Positions 50,683-63,400 of a DNA stretch of 64,000 bases are shown here, piece by piece. Under the pieces are notes generated by a model, which saw nothing but the letters and a program-made list of their open reading frames with translations, was not told where the DNA came from and searched no databases. The position numbers and the translations under genes were made by a program. The DNA comes from Pezicula radicicola. Its lineage: Eukaryota; Ascomycota; Leotiomycetes; Helotiales; Dermateaceae. Location: NCBI GenBank assembly GCA_003008705.1, contig PDUO01000101.1:34972-98971 (forward strand), in the 5' to 3' direction. Position 1 is the first letter of the stretch. Every line of letters begins with the position of its first letter.

Positions 50683-52558
50683 CATTATGTTATGCATCCC
50701 AAATAGATGCAGTTGTTTCTAGGGGAATGAGGTTTATATCTTTTGCAAAACCAGCTCTCGAGTCCTTGATCCGTTCTATACCCCATGTAGCTATTAGTTT
50801 AGTTTCTTTTGGTTCATCGGCGAATTAATTGCCGCTGTCTATCTGATTGCGCATCTGACTACATGTTTTCAACATCATACACAGCGGTGCAAGCGTTCTA
50901 TTCCTCTCCCCAACTATTATTCTGTCTCAATTTTTACGAAGGATTGGATTTCCTTTCAAGAGAAACACCGCCGTACGCGAATTCCAAAAAGCTGAAATTT
51001 CCACTTACCTAGCGCACCTTCACCACTCTAGTGTCCCGTATATCACATGACATATATCCTCTTTGATACACGTTCTAGTGTCAAAATTCCTTGTGAGTTG
51101 CTCAGACTTGTCGCTTCTAGATTTTTCAAACCTCTATTCCACGTAATTTCTTTATAAGACTGTCTCTAATTGATGCTGTTTCGAAGTAGCACACTGCTGG
51201 CAAGCCGAAGTCGCGTGACTTGCACCGTAATGACCCCCTTGCTGGACCTACGTAGCAATCCAGTGTTGTAGTACCTCAAGGTGCTCGCCACCAAGGAAGA
51301 TGTCACCAAGGGAATCATTCTTGCCTCGGCTTCGATATCCTTTAAGGCTTCGCGCCCATGAATGCTATTAACTTCTTCTTGGACGATAGGCCGCTGCGAG
51401 GGCTGGAAGGATATCGTAATGGAGGTTCATAGGGTGGAGCTGGTTCACCTCGTTTTGGGAGCATGCCAAATTTAGGTAAATGGCCCGCGATTCTTCAACT
51501 TTTGCATGGCTTCTGTGGCACTTGCGCAGCACTATTGTCGGGCTCTAACCTATCCGATTGGGTAGAAAGAGGCTCTCTAATCGATATTGGCTCTGCGGCG
51601 GTCGTTATCTTCTGTGTACTGTGTCTAGGCCGCTTGGTAGCCCGTCCTTCGTCTGTTGAGTCATGACAGTTGCGCTTGAGCTGTCCCTTGCGTCCTGCTG
51701 TTTGTGGCGGCCGCTGCGTCGAGGAGGAGTCTTGAGAAGTCGTTTAGGTTGTGGAGGCACGCGTTCTACGGTTTGACAAAGCATTGTTCCCATTGTCTTC
51801 TCTCCGCCGCTTTGAAACTCGCTCTTGGTTGAGGTCGTCGGCGGGATTGCGCTTGAGCCTTTTCCTGCCATCTCTCCGCCTGAGTCGAAAAGTTGGTGAT
51901 GAGTGGCAGGGGCAATGTGAGTGTTGGCTCGAGCGGCACGTTGTTGATGAAGAGTGAGACCCTTGAAAGCATTCAAGCTGGTACGGTCCCACTATATACT
52001 TATCAGCAAGTCAAGTACTAATATTTCTATTGCAGATTTCAAAAGTTTAAACTTTCCCTTATGGCCTTGGGTGACCTGAGATAGCTAGTCTCTGTAGTTA
52101 TACCTTCGTGTTTCTGACTTGTCCAACCTTATCCGGTTATCCCAGCAAGAAACCAAAGCTCTATGCAGCCATCTGCGACCCTGTAAACAAAGGAGTCTTT
52201 TCTCCCTCTTCAATGTTATCTCGGAGATCTTAATAACGTGGTGCTCGGTTGATGGATTTAGGGCGTCAATATGTGACTGGGCGATCGTTTAAGGATGGGA
52301 TTAAATGCTATCAGATCCAAAGATTTGAGTCAGCCTCGTCTTGGTGCTCGGGTCAAGCACTAGCCTTCCCTTTACCCTACGAAATGTTGAACCTCATCAA
52401 CAGCGGCGGTTACAATTCGTCAGGAAGCAGGTGGAGAGTTGTTTGCTGGGGAAGATTTATTTGTTTTGCATCATTCTGTGTGTATTATGCAGCACTATTG
52501 TCACGTTTGCTCTCAGGGTCGGCCTCGCCATTCTTTTGCAGTGTCTCACCTAAATGCA
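50683..52558. other. Convergent 3' region between two genes
   Basis: About 1.9 kb between the 3' ends of two convergent genes. A - strand frame at 51976-51605 (123 residues, Ser/Thr/Arg-rich) and + strand frames at 51463-51666 and 52249-52593 have no domain or intron support. A diverged repeat of about 45 bp (TTTTGCAT..TTCTGTG..GCAGCACTATTGTC) is present near 51500-51539 and 52464-52502. Confidence 0.45.
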
Positions 52559-54369
52559 TCAGCCTCCATAGTCACCCACTGAGTTCGCTTTGAAGGAGGC
52601 CGCCTCCCTGTCCCATTCCTGTTCCCACGCTGTGCTTGGAGTCGCGCCACAATTTTCCCCGCCAAGTCCCTCGCCCGACCTAGTACAATACCTCCTAACA
52701 ACATCTACCAGCCTCCCTCTCGTCCTCTTCTTATCAAACACCTGCGCATGGTCCAATTCCTGAAACCACAGCACATCTAACCCGTCTCCCTTCCATGCGC
52801 CTTCTTTCCAGCTTCTCGTTTCCCAACTCCTGTTGTCCGAGCCCGTTAGATACATCCTAACAACTTCCGTATCCACGATCAGATCTTTCCCGCCAAGCAC
52901 CACGGTCACACGTCGACACTTGATATCTTCCTTCCACAGGATGTTCTCGCTCCAGAAGAAGCGTCGGGAGAGCGTGTGCGAGACACCCATATCTTTCGAG
53001 GCGAAGTAGCAAAGTTGGTGTTCATTAGCGCGGCTTGGTTTACGGCAGACCTAAAGTGGGAAGGAGGTTAGCTGGGATCCACTGGGAGGGAGATGGGAAA
53101 GACCCTACAAAGTTGTACCCCACATCTGGGAGATGCAACAGGAAAGACACCGGGTCGATAAATAAGATCGGGCCGATCTTCTGTGCGATCTGTGGTGTAT
53201 GGAGGAGGTGCGTAGAGATCACGCTTCCATAACTTTATACATTGTTAATGTCGGTATTAATTAATAGTAAAGATACAGATAGAGAAAACGGAGAGGAATA
53301 CCCACGAATGTGACACCAACACAAACTTCTCCCATCTATGCGCCTTCAATATGCATTGAATCTCCTGACACATCTCTTCTTTCTGCAACGCTTCACCTGT
53401 AATCCTAAAGCTCACAGGCATAATCTCTACCGCGATAATTCCCAGCTCTCCATCTAACCCATCTGTTTCGCCATCCACATTTAACTCGGCTAAGAAATTC
53501 ACGTACGGATAGAGTCCGATGCCGATGCCGTGGATAAACAGGATCGGGAGTCTCGTTTTGGAGGTGTGAGGACGGTGCCAGTAGGTGAGAGTCTTTGCTG
53601 GGGATCGATAAGGGCTGAGGAGCGTAAGCGGGCGGAAGGGGAAGATAGTGGGAAACCGGAGGAGCGAAGTGCGGTGGAAGTCGAAGGAGTGGTATCGCAA
53701 GTAGCCAAATGCTAGTGTGTCTACGACAAACACGCACTATAGAGAGGAGTAAGGATTAGCAACCTAGCTCGTGCTGTAGAATGACGAATCCGACTCTATC
53801 TTTCTGCAGAAGCTTACCAGGTACCACGTTAAGCTCCGATGCAACATATCGACCTTGTCGAGGGTCAATCTCAAGCACTTTGCACTCCCCCTCCCAGCTT
53901 CTAGCTTCCTCTCTAGCAACTTCTCCATCTCTCTAACATACTCCTCCAGCTCCTCATCGTCCACCAGATCAGGCTCTCCCGTATTGAAAAACGCCCACCG
54001 AAAGAAGTCCTTAACGTTGTCATACTTGATCTCCGACGCCGGGGCGTCTAAAAACCATTTTGACAGATACCGCTCTGGGTCGGGAATAGTCTCGTGGCAA
54101 CGCTGGAAGAGTAGATGGCGGCGTTCACGACAGGCGGGCGTCGGGTGAGTCGCGGCTGTCTGGAGGTAGAATTTGCGCGGAAGGTAGACCAGGAGATAGA
54201 ATGTTGCCTCAAAGATGACCCAGGCTTCTAGTGCCCAAGAGACATGGAAGGGCGAGGGGCGGACGAGAGAGACGGTTAGGCAATAGAGGATACTGAGAGG
54301 CGCGATCCAGTGAAGGAAGAATATACAGGATCGGATGAAAATGTAGTCCCAGATTGTTGTTCCTATCAT
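52559..54369 (-). CDS. Membrane-anchored alpha/beta hydrolase, four exons
   Basis: Exons 54369-53818, 53736-53306, 53232-53109 and 53050-52559 join in frame to 532 residues. Introns (GTAAGC..TATAG 81 bp, GTGGGT..AAAG 73 bp, GTAGGG..TTTAG 58 bp) are canonical. ATG 54369 is the first ATG of the frame. The N-terminus has hydrophobic segments at about residues 10-40 (IFIRSCIFFLHWIAPLSILY) and 55-75, so it is probably membrane-bound with the hydrolase domain following. Oxyanion region HGIGIG at about 253; nucleophile motif SHSYGS with Ser328, whose codon is split by intron 2; acid Asp425 in GGKDLIVD; His470 in ELDHAQVF. The first Gly of the usual G-x-S-x-G elbow is Ser. This matches a common fungal family annotated as AB hydrolase-1 domain proteins; substrate unknown (ester or lipid hydrolysis is the class expectation). 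Intact. Confidence 0.85.
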
Positions 54370-55153
54370 GTCGTCGTTAGTGCCACTAACGAAGAGCACG
54401 GATGCGGTCGGTTAAGGTTAGCGAAATACAGGCAAGAGCCTCAAAGGGCAGGCTTGTAATATCTTGTAGAGTGGTGGGTGATGCTGATTTATGTTTAATC
54501 TGACGGTTTTCTTTCTCAACAAGAATCTTGCTTAATACTATGACGACGGTCTATAACTTTGTGACTACCAAGCTATATCTTTCCCAACAAAATTTGGGCC
54601 TCGTTGCCTTAGCTTTTCCCTATGTGAAAGACGGTTTTCCCCTGTTTTCCATGTGAGGTACGATAGTGACCTGGACCGGATCGAGTGCTCGACGGACTCT
54701 CCCAACATTTAGAGATGCTTCAAGGTCATCCGCATATCACCGATACACCATTTGCAGCTGCAATCATGTAATAAGCTCTGCTGCTTTAAAATATTGGTCA
54801 AGACTAATACTAGCAAGAACTTTATCGATTACTAAAGCGGTTGTTAAAACCCCTTTACTGTAAGAAGTCCTTGCTTGATCGGAAAGTCTAGCTAAATAAA
54901 GTGAAGTGGTTGAGGAGCTTATACTTGGGACGACATATTAGGAAAAGTGAATTTATTAGTGTCTTGTTTTCCTTCGCGCTCTCCCTCTGTGTCCTCGCCC
55001 CCTACGTCTTTGCCCTCTTTGTCTTCTTTATCCTCTTCAACCTCTTCAACCTCTTCAACCTCAAAGACCGGTGCGTATATCGAACACATTAGGACTCTTC
55101 TAATCGTAAACACAGCCACTCTCCTATATTTGCGTACATTAAGTCAGTATTGA
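54370..55153. other. Upstream region of the hydrolase gene, with minisatellite
   Basis: Probable promoter side of the hydrolase gene. A 9-bp tandem (CCTCTTCAA, three to four units) occupies 55031-55062 and creates low-complexity frames that are not genes. Ends at hairpin copy D. Confidence 0.5.
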
Positions 55154-55200
55154 TACGAAGGATAAGTTCATAAGTATTGAGCCTGGTCCAAGCGTTTCTG
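55154..55200 (+). repeat. Half copy of the foldback hairpin, copy D
   Basis: Left arm only: TACGAAGGATAAGTT + variable box TCATAAGTATTGAGCC (same as copy B) + TGGTCCAAGCGTTTCTG. Homology to the other copies stops at about 55200, within the loop; no right arm follows. It marks the border between the hydrolase island and the accessory island. Confidence 0.85.
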
Positions 55201-55260
55201 GTCACGTGCATATACTCAAACATCAGAATTAGCAACACCATATTATAACATTAATCCTAA

Positions 55261-55596
55261 TTAAAGCTACCCAATATACCTAAACACCCATATATTGATA
55301 GAGAAGATAAAGCAGCATTCCTTGGACGTATTAACGACGAAGTAGAGCTTCCTAGAGCTGCAAAGCGATCGAAAATCAACATCAAATCTACCCGTAGGAT
55401 TAAGAAACAAGATAACAAATTACTCATTTACAATAACGAGTACAACCTCCCTCCTCCTTCGATGCGCGAACGGGTAGCTATTAAGCCAAAGCCAGGGGCT
55501 TCACATATTATATCTAAGGTATCTGGGAATCGATTAAAGGAGTTGTCAAGTCTCTTACAGCTTTTTGAATTGCGTGACTGCTTGCCCCATGTATAA
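55261..55596 (+). pseudogene. Open frame, possible C-terminal gene fragment
   Basis: 111 codons open from 55261 to the TAA at 55594-55596; the only ATG is at 55462. Composition is protein-like and basic (RRIKKQDNKLLIYNNEYNLP; MRERVAIKPKPGASHIISKV; LQLFELRDCLPHV). No family recognised. It starts 60 bp after the broken hairpin, so it may be the end of a gene whose 5' part was lost in the same event. It overlaps the antisense tail of the kinase pseudogene. Confidence 0.4.
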
Positions 55597-55670
55597 CCCC
55601 TAGCTCTTCCATAAGTAAGATCTTTCTGAAAAGGCTTTAATTTTGGGATATTGTCTGTGTTGGTTTCTTC

Positions 55671-56645
55671 CTAGATATCTCGTAGGTTGATATAGGGTAC
55701 TTTGTGGCAAGAAGAATCGAGTTTAGATATAGTATTCATGTCGCCTCCAACTAAGCCGCCTACGATTTCTAAGGCTAGCGTTGACGGCTCTTTAAGTAAT
55801 ACTGATATTTGAGCCAGCTTAAGTGGCCTTAGCTCCTTGCCTTCTGGCTCTGGCTCTGATATTACTTAACAATATTCTTGATTTGCTGTAAGATCGGATC
55901 AACTTATGCATTAGTTGTATTAGGAGGGCTACTCACCAATCTTGACATTGCTGTATATATTTAGCAGGATATTCGAGTAAGTGAGAGATCCATGCTCGAA
56001 TCCTTCTGCTGCGAGGTAAGCTATACCGGCCACAACCTGCTGTGATCAATGTCTGTTCCTGAAAGGATTGCGGAAGCTTATATGTCCAAGGATGGCCGCA
56101 AGTTGTCGCTCATTAGGATAAGCTAGCGACCTTACGATCCGCTCAAGGGAGACGGGTATATACTCGAGGACAATGTAGAGGCTATTGTCAGTTGTAAAAG
56201 CTTCAAGGGCGGTGACAATATTTCGGTGTTAAAGTTATCGAAATAGGTATAGTGTCTTCGTAGATACTTCGGTTGAGAATGCTCTTACATAGATAAGCTC
56301 AACGGGAGGGGCCTTTCGAATAGCTACTTCTATAGGGCCACCGAGTTTAACGTCGTAGACCTTTTCGTACTTCCCCTACAGGGATTCCTATAATACTCTA
56401 AGTTAGAGGGGGTCACTCATCGCAGATCTGACTATCCTCGATTATACCTTTCCTGTCCTAGCCGTAGTATCTGAGGTGTCTGCTAGAGAGCGGGTTACCG
56501 TCTTGCTCAAGGTATTACCCTTGGGCGTTGAGCGAGAATTGAGTAAGTCGAACAAGACAGCTCGCTCTGTAACCTTGGTTGGTGATTTAGCCCCTACCAA
56601 TACAAGTATATCGATCTATGTATAGCGATTATTAGAAGAAGCCAT
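55671..56645 (-). pseudogene. RIP-damaged protein kinase-like pseudogene
   Basis: Frame opens at ATG 56645 (MASSNNRYT) and follows a fungal orphan kinase: a glycine-loop region GKYEKVYDVKLGG near 56395-56355, VAIRKAP with the VAIK-type Lys replaced by Arg, HRNIVTALEAFTTDNSLYIV near 56230-56165, LEYIPVSLERIV, QLAAILG, then GIAYLAAEGFEHGSLTYSNI near 56025-55965 and VKI.ANQEYC across an intron (GTGAGT..TTACAG, 55936-55886). The HRD-type catalytic loop is replaced by EHGSLTYSNIL, as in this kinase-like family, so many members are probably inactive. About eight in-frame stops are all TAA/TAG. An intron before GIAYLA has an acceptor (CACAG) but no GT donor. After ANQEYC the sequence no longer follows a kinase C-lobe and may be a fusion with other DNA. 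Confidence 0.68.
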
Positions 56646-57006
56646 CTTAGAAGTAGGAGCGTGGACGGGTAATGAAATTTGGGAAGTTAGTGCTGGTATA
56701 AGGCGAGGTATATACGATAAGGAGGACATAGAAGGAGAGGTCGAGCAGAGGACCGGATTGGAAGTAGGTGGTGTAATCTTGTTGTGTATAATTTCGAAGA
56801 TGGTCGAAGACTTAGATGGTCGAGACTGCTATTTTAAGGCCTTGACTGAATTAGAGATGGAGGGTAGTAGAATTTGGCTCCCTTATCTCACCTCGAACTA
56901 ATGACTCCATCTATCACCCTCCCTACTCTCTACATGCCATCCATCCTAAGCCCTCCTTGCCCTAGGATATAGCAAGCTTTTAGTCAAGCTAAAGTAAATC
57001 TTCGAG
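56646..57006. other. Spacer between two divergent pseudogenes
   Basis: About 360 bp between the kinase start and the DUF3723-like start; likely a shared promoter region. No gene seen. Confidence 0.4.
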
Positions 57007-57405
57007 ATGTATTCATCTCGATTTCGTAAGTAAGAGCTCAGGGTCGAGGCCGAGAGGTTTGTCAAGTACAGAGGCACTACTCGTGTCAGGCTCGAGGCGC
57101 TGTACTTTTAATAGAACGAGGCAAGAGATTTTAGTTGGAAGAATGTCGAGAGGCTAAAGGAGGTATTTTATACTAACAATATCCGTCGTCTTGAGCCAAG
57201 GAACTATATTCCTGTAATCACTAATCAATCCGTTCTGCACGATACTATCTAAGCGTCAGAGATCTCGGCACCAGCAGTAGATAGGCTGCTGACTAATCCC
57301 AACGATGATCTTCCAATACTAAGGCTCCCTGTTGGATATAGACTTACCTACCTTCATAGTCTATATAAGAGATATACAGTATCAAAAGCTCAACTAATTT
57401 TTTAG
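57007..57405 (+). pseudogene. DUF3723-like gene fragment, RIP-damaged
   Basis: From ATG 57007 (MYSSRFRK) a frame runs to about 57405 with four stops (TAA, TAA TAG, TAA), each explainable as Gln. The pattern YRGTTRVRLEALYF, then WKNVERLKEVF, NNIRRLEPRNYIPVI, LLTNPNDDLPILRLPVGYRL and TYLHSLYK follows the N-terminal part of fungal DUF3723 proteins, where the last motif is normally a CLHG.HR-type box; here Gly and His/Arg are changed. The remainder of the gene would lie in the AT-rich block to the right and cannot be followed. DUF3723 genes are multicopy in accessory regions of ascomycetes and have no firmly known function. Confidence 0.55.
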
Positions 57406-60400
57406 AAACTATATACTCTATAGTACCTTATATACCTTTAGAGGTAGCTCTATTAACTTATATATACTATTAGTTAATTATAGATTACTTTTAAACTAAT
57501 ATAAACTCTTTAGACTATCTCTAAGGATATATAACCTTTATATACCTTGAGTAATAGTAACCTTATAAATTTATAACTATATTACTATAATATAAGAACT
57601 CTTATTTTTAAAATTAATCTCTTTAAACTTCTATTATTAAAATTACTTTATAATAATATATAGTTTATAAGTTAAAAAAACTTATCTTTAAATACCTATT
57701 ATATCTATTTCTTCTAGAAGATATATACTACTAGAGAACTTTTCTAAGGTATTATATTCTTTTATAACTTATCTTTAGAGTAACTATAATTCTTAGAAGA
57801 AATCTTCTAAAAGCTAGTTAATCTTAGAAGTTCTCTTTTAGATAATTTCTCTCTTATAATCTATACTTCTTAAAGAATTCTTCTATACTCTCTCCTCTCT
57901 CTAAAATTTTCTTCTAGTTATTTAAACCTTCTAGGTATAATACTCTTCTAAGAGATATCTTTTAGTATTTTAATACTCTTAGAATTAGTAATATTCTTTT
58001 AAATTTACTTATTAAAGAAAAGTCTAAATAGTATTTATCTCTATATTTTTAAAATTAATAAATTAAAAATTTTAGTCTTTTAAATTTAGGAATTATATAT
58101 TAATTACTATAAGTAGTATTTTAAGTTAATAGTAATTAACTCTAAAAGTAATATTTATTAAATTAATTATTTAAAAACTATTTTTAGTAATAGAATAATC
58201 TTATATTATTAAGGTTAATTTAAGTATCTTACTTTTTAAATATTATATATATTTATAATAATAAAGATAAATAGATAAATTTAAATAAATTAAGTAAATT
58301 ACTTAAAAAGAGAATTTCTTTTTACTTTACTTCTTTTAAAGTACCTTTAGTAATATATAAATAAGAAACTTCTAAAAGATATCTTCTTCTTCTTTTAACT
58401 TTCTATCTTTATATTAGAATTCCTTATAATATATTCTTTTTCTTTATAGAATAGATAGTAAAAGGATTAAATAATATATTATATTAGAAAAGATTATTAT
58501 TAATATAATCTATATATTAAGATAATATATTATATTAGAAATAAATTATAAGATAAGTTTATTATTAATATAATCTATAAGATAATATAAAGAAAAAGTT
58601 TTTTAGACTTAAGTTTAATTTAAATATTTTAATTATAAAATAAATTAATTTAAATAAAGAAATACTTAGATTAGATTTAAATATAAAAAATCTATTCTTT
58701 ATAAAGATAATTATATAAATTAGTTAATAGTTTAATTTATTATCTTAATATACTTATTCTTATCTAGTTAAAACTAGTTTTAATAATTTAATATCTTTAT
58801 TAATTCTATTAGCTCTATTTTAAGAAAAATTACTTAAAATAAACTTAGGAAATCTTAGATATATCTAGAGTTTTCTATTATATAAGAATAGATATTAGTA
58901 GTTAATTATACTATTAATTACTACTCTAGTTATTTCTCTCTATTTAATTATAACTATTAGAGTTTCTTAGTATTTTAGAGTACTTAGAGAAAGGTTCTAT
59001 AGAGAAAGAATATAATTCTAAATTTTAAAGATACTTAGAGAGGAAAATTAAGAAGTCTAAGAGTTATACTATATAAGAAGAGTACTATAAAATACTATAT
59101 ATTTTAGTTTTAGAATTTAATACTAATTAATAAGTATTAGTTTAAATTAATCTAACTAAATAATACTTTAATTATATAGTATAATAGTTAATAAGTTATT
59201 ATTTTCAAGGGTCTACTAATTAGCTCTTAGTTAACTATATATCTACTACTTTATATACTATATACTACTTAATCTAGGTATTATATACTTATTAGTTATC
59301 TATATAAGGGTAACTCTTAGTTATTTTATATATCTTCTTAACTTTAAAACCCTCTATTTTCTAAAGGGTTATAAAGAAGCTAGAAGAGGTACCCTCTAGA
59401 TCTATATAAGTCTAAAGATATATTTAAAAAGTACCCTTATCCTCTACTTACTCTATCCTAACTCCTTAGTACCTATTATCTACTTACTTATCTTTTAACC
59501 CTTCTCTTCTCTCTATCTTAAATCCTTATCTTTTAACTAAGCTCTTATAATAATAATTATCCCTTCTTCTCTATTATAATTATTCTTCTACCCTCCTTAA
59601 CCTAGTTAATAACTATCTTAATATCTTAATCTATTATCTCCTAGTCTCCTCTAAGCTTTATATAATAATATACTAGTCTTAATATAATAAAAATTACTTA
59701 TCTATTAATAAGTCTAATAGTATAAGTAACTCTAATATAAATAGTCTTTTTAATAGTAGTAATAATAAAATAGATATAATAAATAATATTAATTTAGATA
59801 ACCCTCTAGAGGAGGTTAATAGTAATATTAATAATAATAATAATCTCTTTAATAATAAAGTATAATATCTATCTAAATACTATCTTACTATAGTAACTAA
59901 TCTTAATATAAGGTAACTTTAATAAAAGTATTATAGCCCTAAGATATAAAGCTATCTTAACTAGATTAAGAACTATTATAATTAATATAAACTAAATCTA
60001 GATTAACTATATTAGGAAAGTTCTACTAATATTACTTTACTTCTAGGTATTATACCTTTATTAGATAGGATCTAGTCTAGTATTTTTAAGAAGTCTTAGC
60101 TAACTTTCTCTATAACTTTCTATACTAGGTTTATAATTAATAATAAGGTAAAGGGGGATAGAGATAGTCTAGAATTAAGTATATAAGCTTACTAGAGATA
60201 TTCTAAAAGTAGTACCTTATAGTATATAAACTTAAGACTAGTAAGAAGATTAATAGTATAGTTTAAGTATAAGGTTAAGATATAAGATACCTTATAGTCT
60301 TTAGTAAAGTCTTTTAGAGTAGAGTTTATTACTAATAAATCTTAGGTTCTTAAGGTTATTATTAAAGAAAAGAAACTTAATAATATAAACTAAGAGAGTA

Positions 60401-63400
60401 TTATAATATATATTAAAGATCTAACTAAATATATCTATATACTTTTAGTTATAAGAGAGATAACTTTTTAGTTTAACTAGCTTTAGATCTAGTTAATCCT
60501 CTTTTACTAATTTATAGATATTACTAGTAATTACCTAGAGGCTCTAGTTTAACTTTAATACTAATACCTTAAATTAACTCTAATCTAGGATTATAATAAC
60601 CCTTGTTTATAACTCTTTATTAAGCTAATAACTAAGTTTACTAAGAGATTTCTAGATATAAAGAATATATATATTTCTCTATCTATCCTTTTTATATTTT
60701 AACTAAGTAGTCTTTAGTAATAAGTTTAAAATTCTAGAGATTATTTATAATCTAATATTTATACTTAGCCCTTATACCTTCCTACTTAGTATACTTTTTA
60801 AAGTTTAGATATTTAAATCTCCTAGTATTATTTCCTCTAAAAAGTTATATAGTTTAAATATTCTTAATAGAATAAATAAGTAATAACTATTACTTAAGGA
60901 TAAGTTAAATAATAATTTTATATTTTACTAAGTTATAGAGATAATCTATAGTATTTATCTAGTATAGTAAATATAATTATCTTTTAATTTAGTCTACTAT
61001 TAGATTATAGATTTTATATAGATAATAAAGTTATATATTCTTTATAATAAGACTACTAAGGTATTAAATAAAAGTTATAAGTATTAATATTTAAGTTTTT
61101 TAAAAACTATTTATTAATCTTAGGTCTTTTTATAATAGATATTAATAATTTACTCTAGAACCTTATCCTTTAATATTCTAATATTAATATATTTCTTAAA
61201 TACTACCTTAATTAGAATATTAATATTAATATTTAGAATATCTATTATAACTAAGTACTTTAAAGGGATCTAATAAGGTTTATATATTTAATAAACTACT
61301 TAATTAATCTCTATTAACTATAGAAGCTAATAATTAAGTAATCTATATTAATTAATAACTTTCTATATATTATAAAATTAAATTATTATATAGTAAAACT
61401 ATTAGGACTTTAAGGAGATAATAAGAGAGAAGAGAAGTATTAGAAGACTTATTATTACCTTAAAAGTAAAAAGTAATAGTAGTAGAGACTACTTCTAGTT
61501 AATATTATAGACTATTTTAAAAAGAAGTAATTAGTAATTAATAATAAGTAATAGTTATCTAAGAAGGTAGTTAATAAGGATATATAAGATATATTAGAGT
61601 AATTAAATTAAATAACCCTAGAATACCTCTACTTAATAAATATAATCTTAATACTATCTAAGATATTATTAGAAAATAAATATTAATAAAGGATTATAGT
61701 AATTAATACTATAATAGTATACTATAGTATAGAGAAAGGGTTAGTTTCCTATTATATCTAGTATAGATATCTATTAAAAGATAATAGTCCTTTAGTCCTT
61801 AAAGCTAAAGGGTCTATTACTCTAAGCTAAGTAATATAATTAATTAAAAGAGAAAAGAGACTAATAAAATACTTTATCTATCTTAGGAATCTATCTCTAA
61901 TATTATATAAAAGGGTTATATTATATATAACCTCTAGTTCTCTAAGTAGATACTTTATTAAAAGGTATATTAAAAAGTTAGAAGATAGGACTTATATTAA
62001 TTACTAGATTTATAATATTAGAATAGAGAATTAAATTACTTTATTAATTTATATAAAGAGGTTTTATAGAACTATTTTATAAGGTCCGGCTAAGAGATTA
62101 GTTATATAGATTTTATAACTAGTATTATCTTCTCTAGTTTAATAAAATCTTACTTAGATAAGTATAGTACTTATATAACCTATATAATTATAAGATCTTA
62201 CTTATATAATAATTATAATCTTAGGAAATTAAAGTAAAAGAATATAAGTCTTAGTCTTTTTTAAGAGATTTAAAATAAGAATTAATAATCTAGTATATAT
62301 TATTATATTTTTAAACTTAGTCTCTTTATTTCCTTAAATAATAATATTATTATTTAATTTATTATCTAATTCTATACTTTAATTATAATTCTAGATAGAT
62401 TATATTTAATTTCTCCTACCTATATAAATTTAAATAATAGAAGTAATTAAGGATATCTATCTTTATAGTAAATAGTAAAATACCTTAAAGTTTATTATTA
62501 ATCTTAGTAATAGACTTTAATAATAGATACCTTTTTAATTTAGAAATAACTTAATTTAACTTATTTAAATTAACTAGTATAAAAGGTTATTAATTATTTT
62601 AAACTAATATAAATTTAAGATCTTCTTAAAGTATAATAATATTATCTATAATTAGATATATTAGTAGTTATAGATTCTAGAGATACTTCTATACTTATAG
62701 TTAATATTTCTATAATATTAACTCTAATAAGATCTATAACTTTTTATAATACTACTCTTTTATAAAAAATTCTTTTATAATAATATACTTTAGTATATCT
62801 CTTAACTCTATTATTTAGTTTTAATATAGTTCTATAGTATATTTAATATATTATATATTACTTTATAAGTTATAATAACTAATAATAAAAGAGAGTATAA
62901 AGGAACTAATTAAGATTAAAAGTACTATATCTAGTAATCTAGTTTTTTTAAATAGGAAGTATTATAACTTTATTATAATACTAATCTAAGAAGTCCTTTA
63001 ATTTATAATTAATATTTCTATTTCCTATTCTAAAGAAAAGTTAATAGATATTAGAAAACTTTTAAAGCTTTATATAATATACCTTGAATTACTTTAAGAG
63101 AAAGAGAGGTAAGAGTAAAGACTAAGCTAGTTAACTTAAATATCCTTATTATTAAAAGCTATACTAACTTCTTATTCTAAAATTATAAGAGAGTAGAGAA
63201 AATTAAAGAGTCTTAGTTTTATTAGAATATTATAAATATAAATAAGGATATTTAACCTAATAATAGAAGATACTTTACTCTAAAATAAGGATATTCTTAT
63301 TCTTAACTCTTAATAAATACCTTAAGTAAGAGAGTTCTATAAGAGAAAAAACTATAATAGTTTAATTTTAAATAATATAAGTATACTTTATATTATTATA

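Noticed and set aside
54901..55153. Ser-rich and Glu-rich frames on both strands
   Set aside because: Produced by the CCTCTTCAA minisatellite and pyrimidine-rich sequence.
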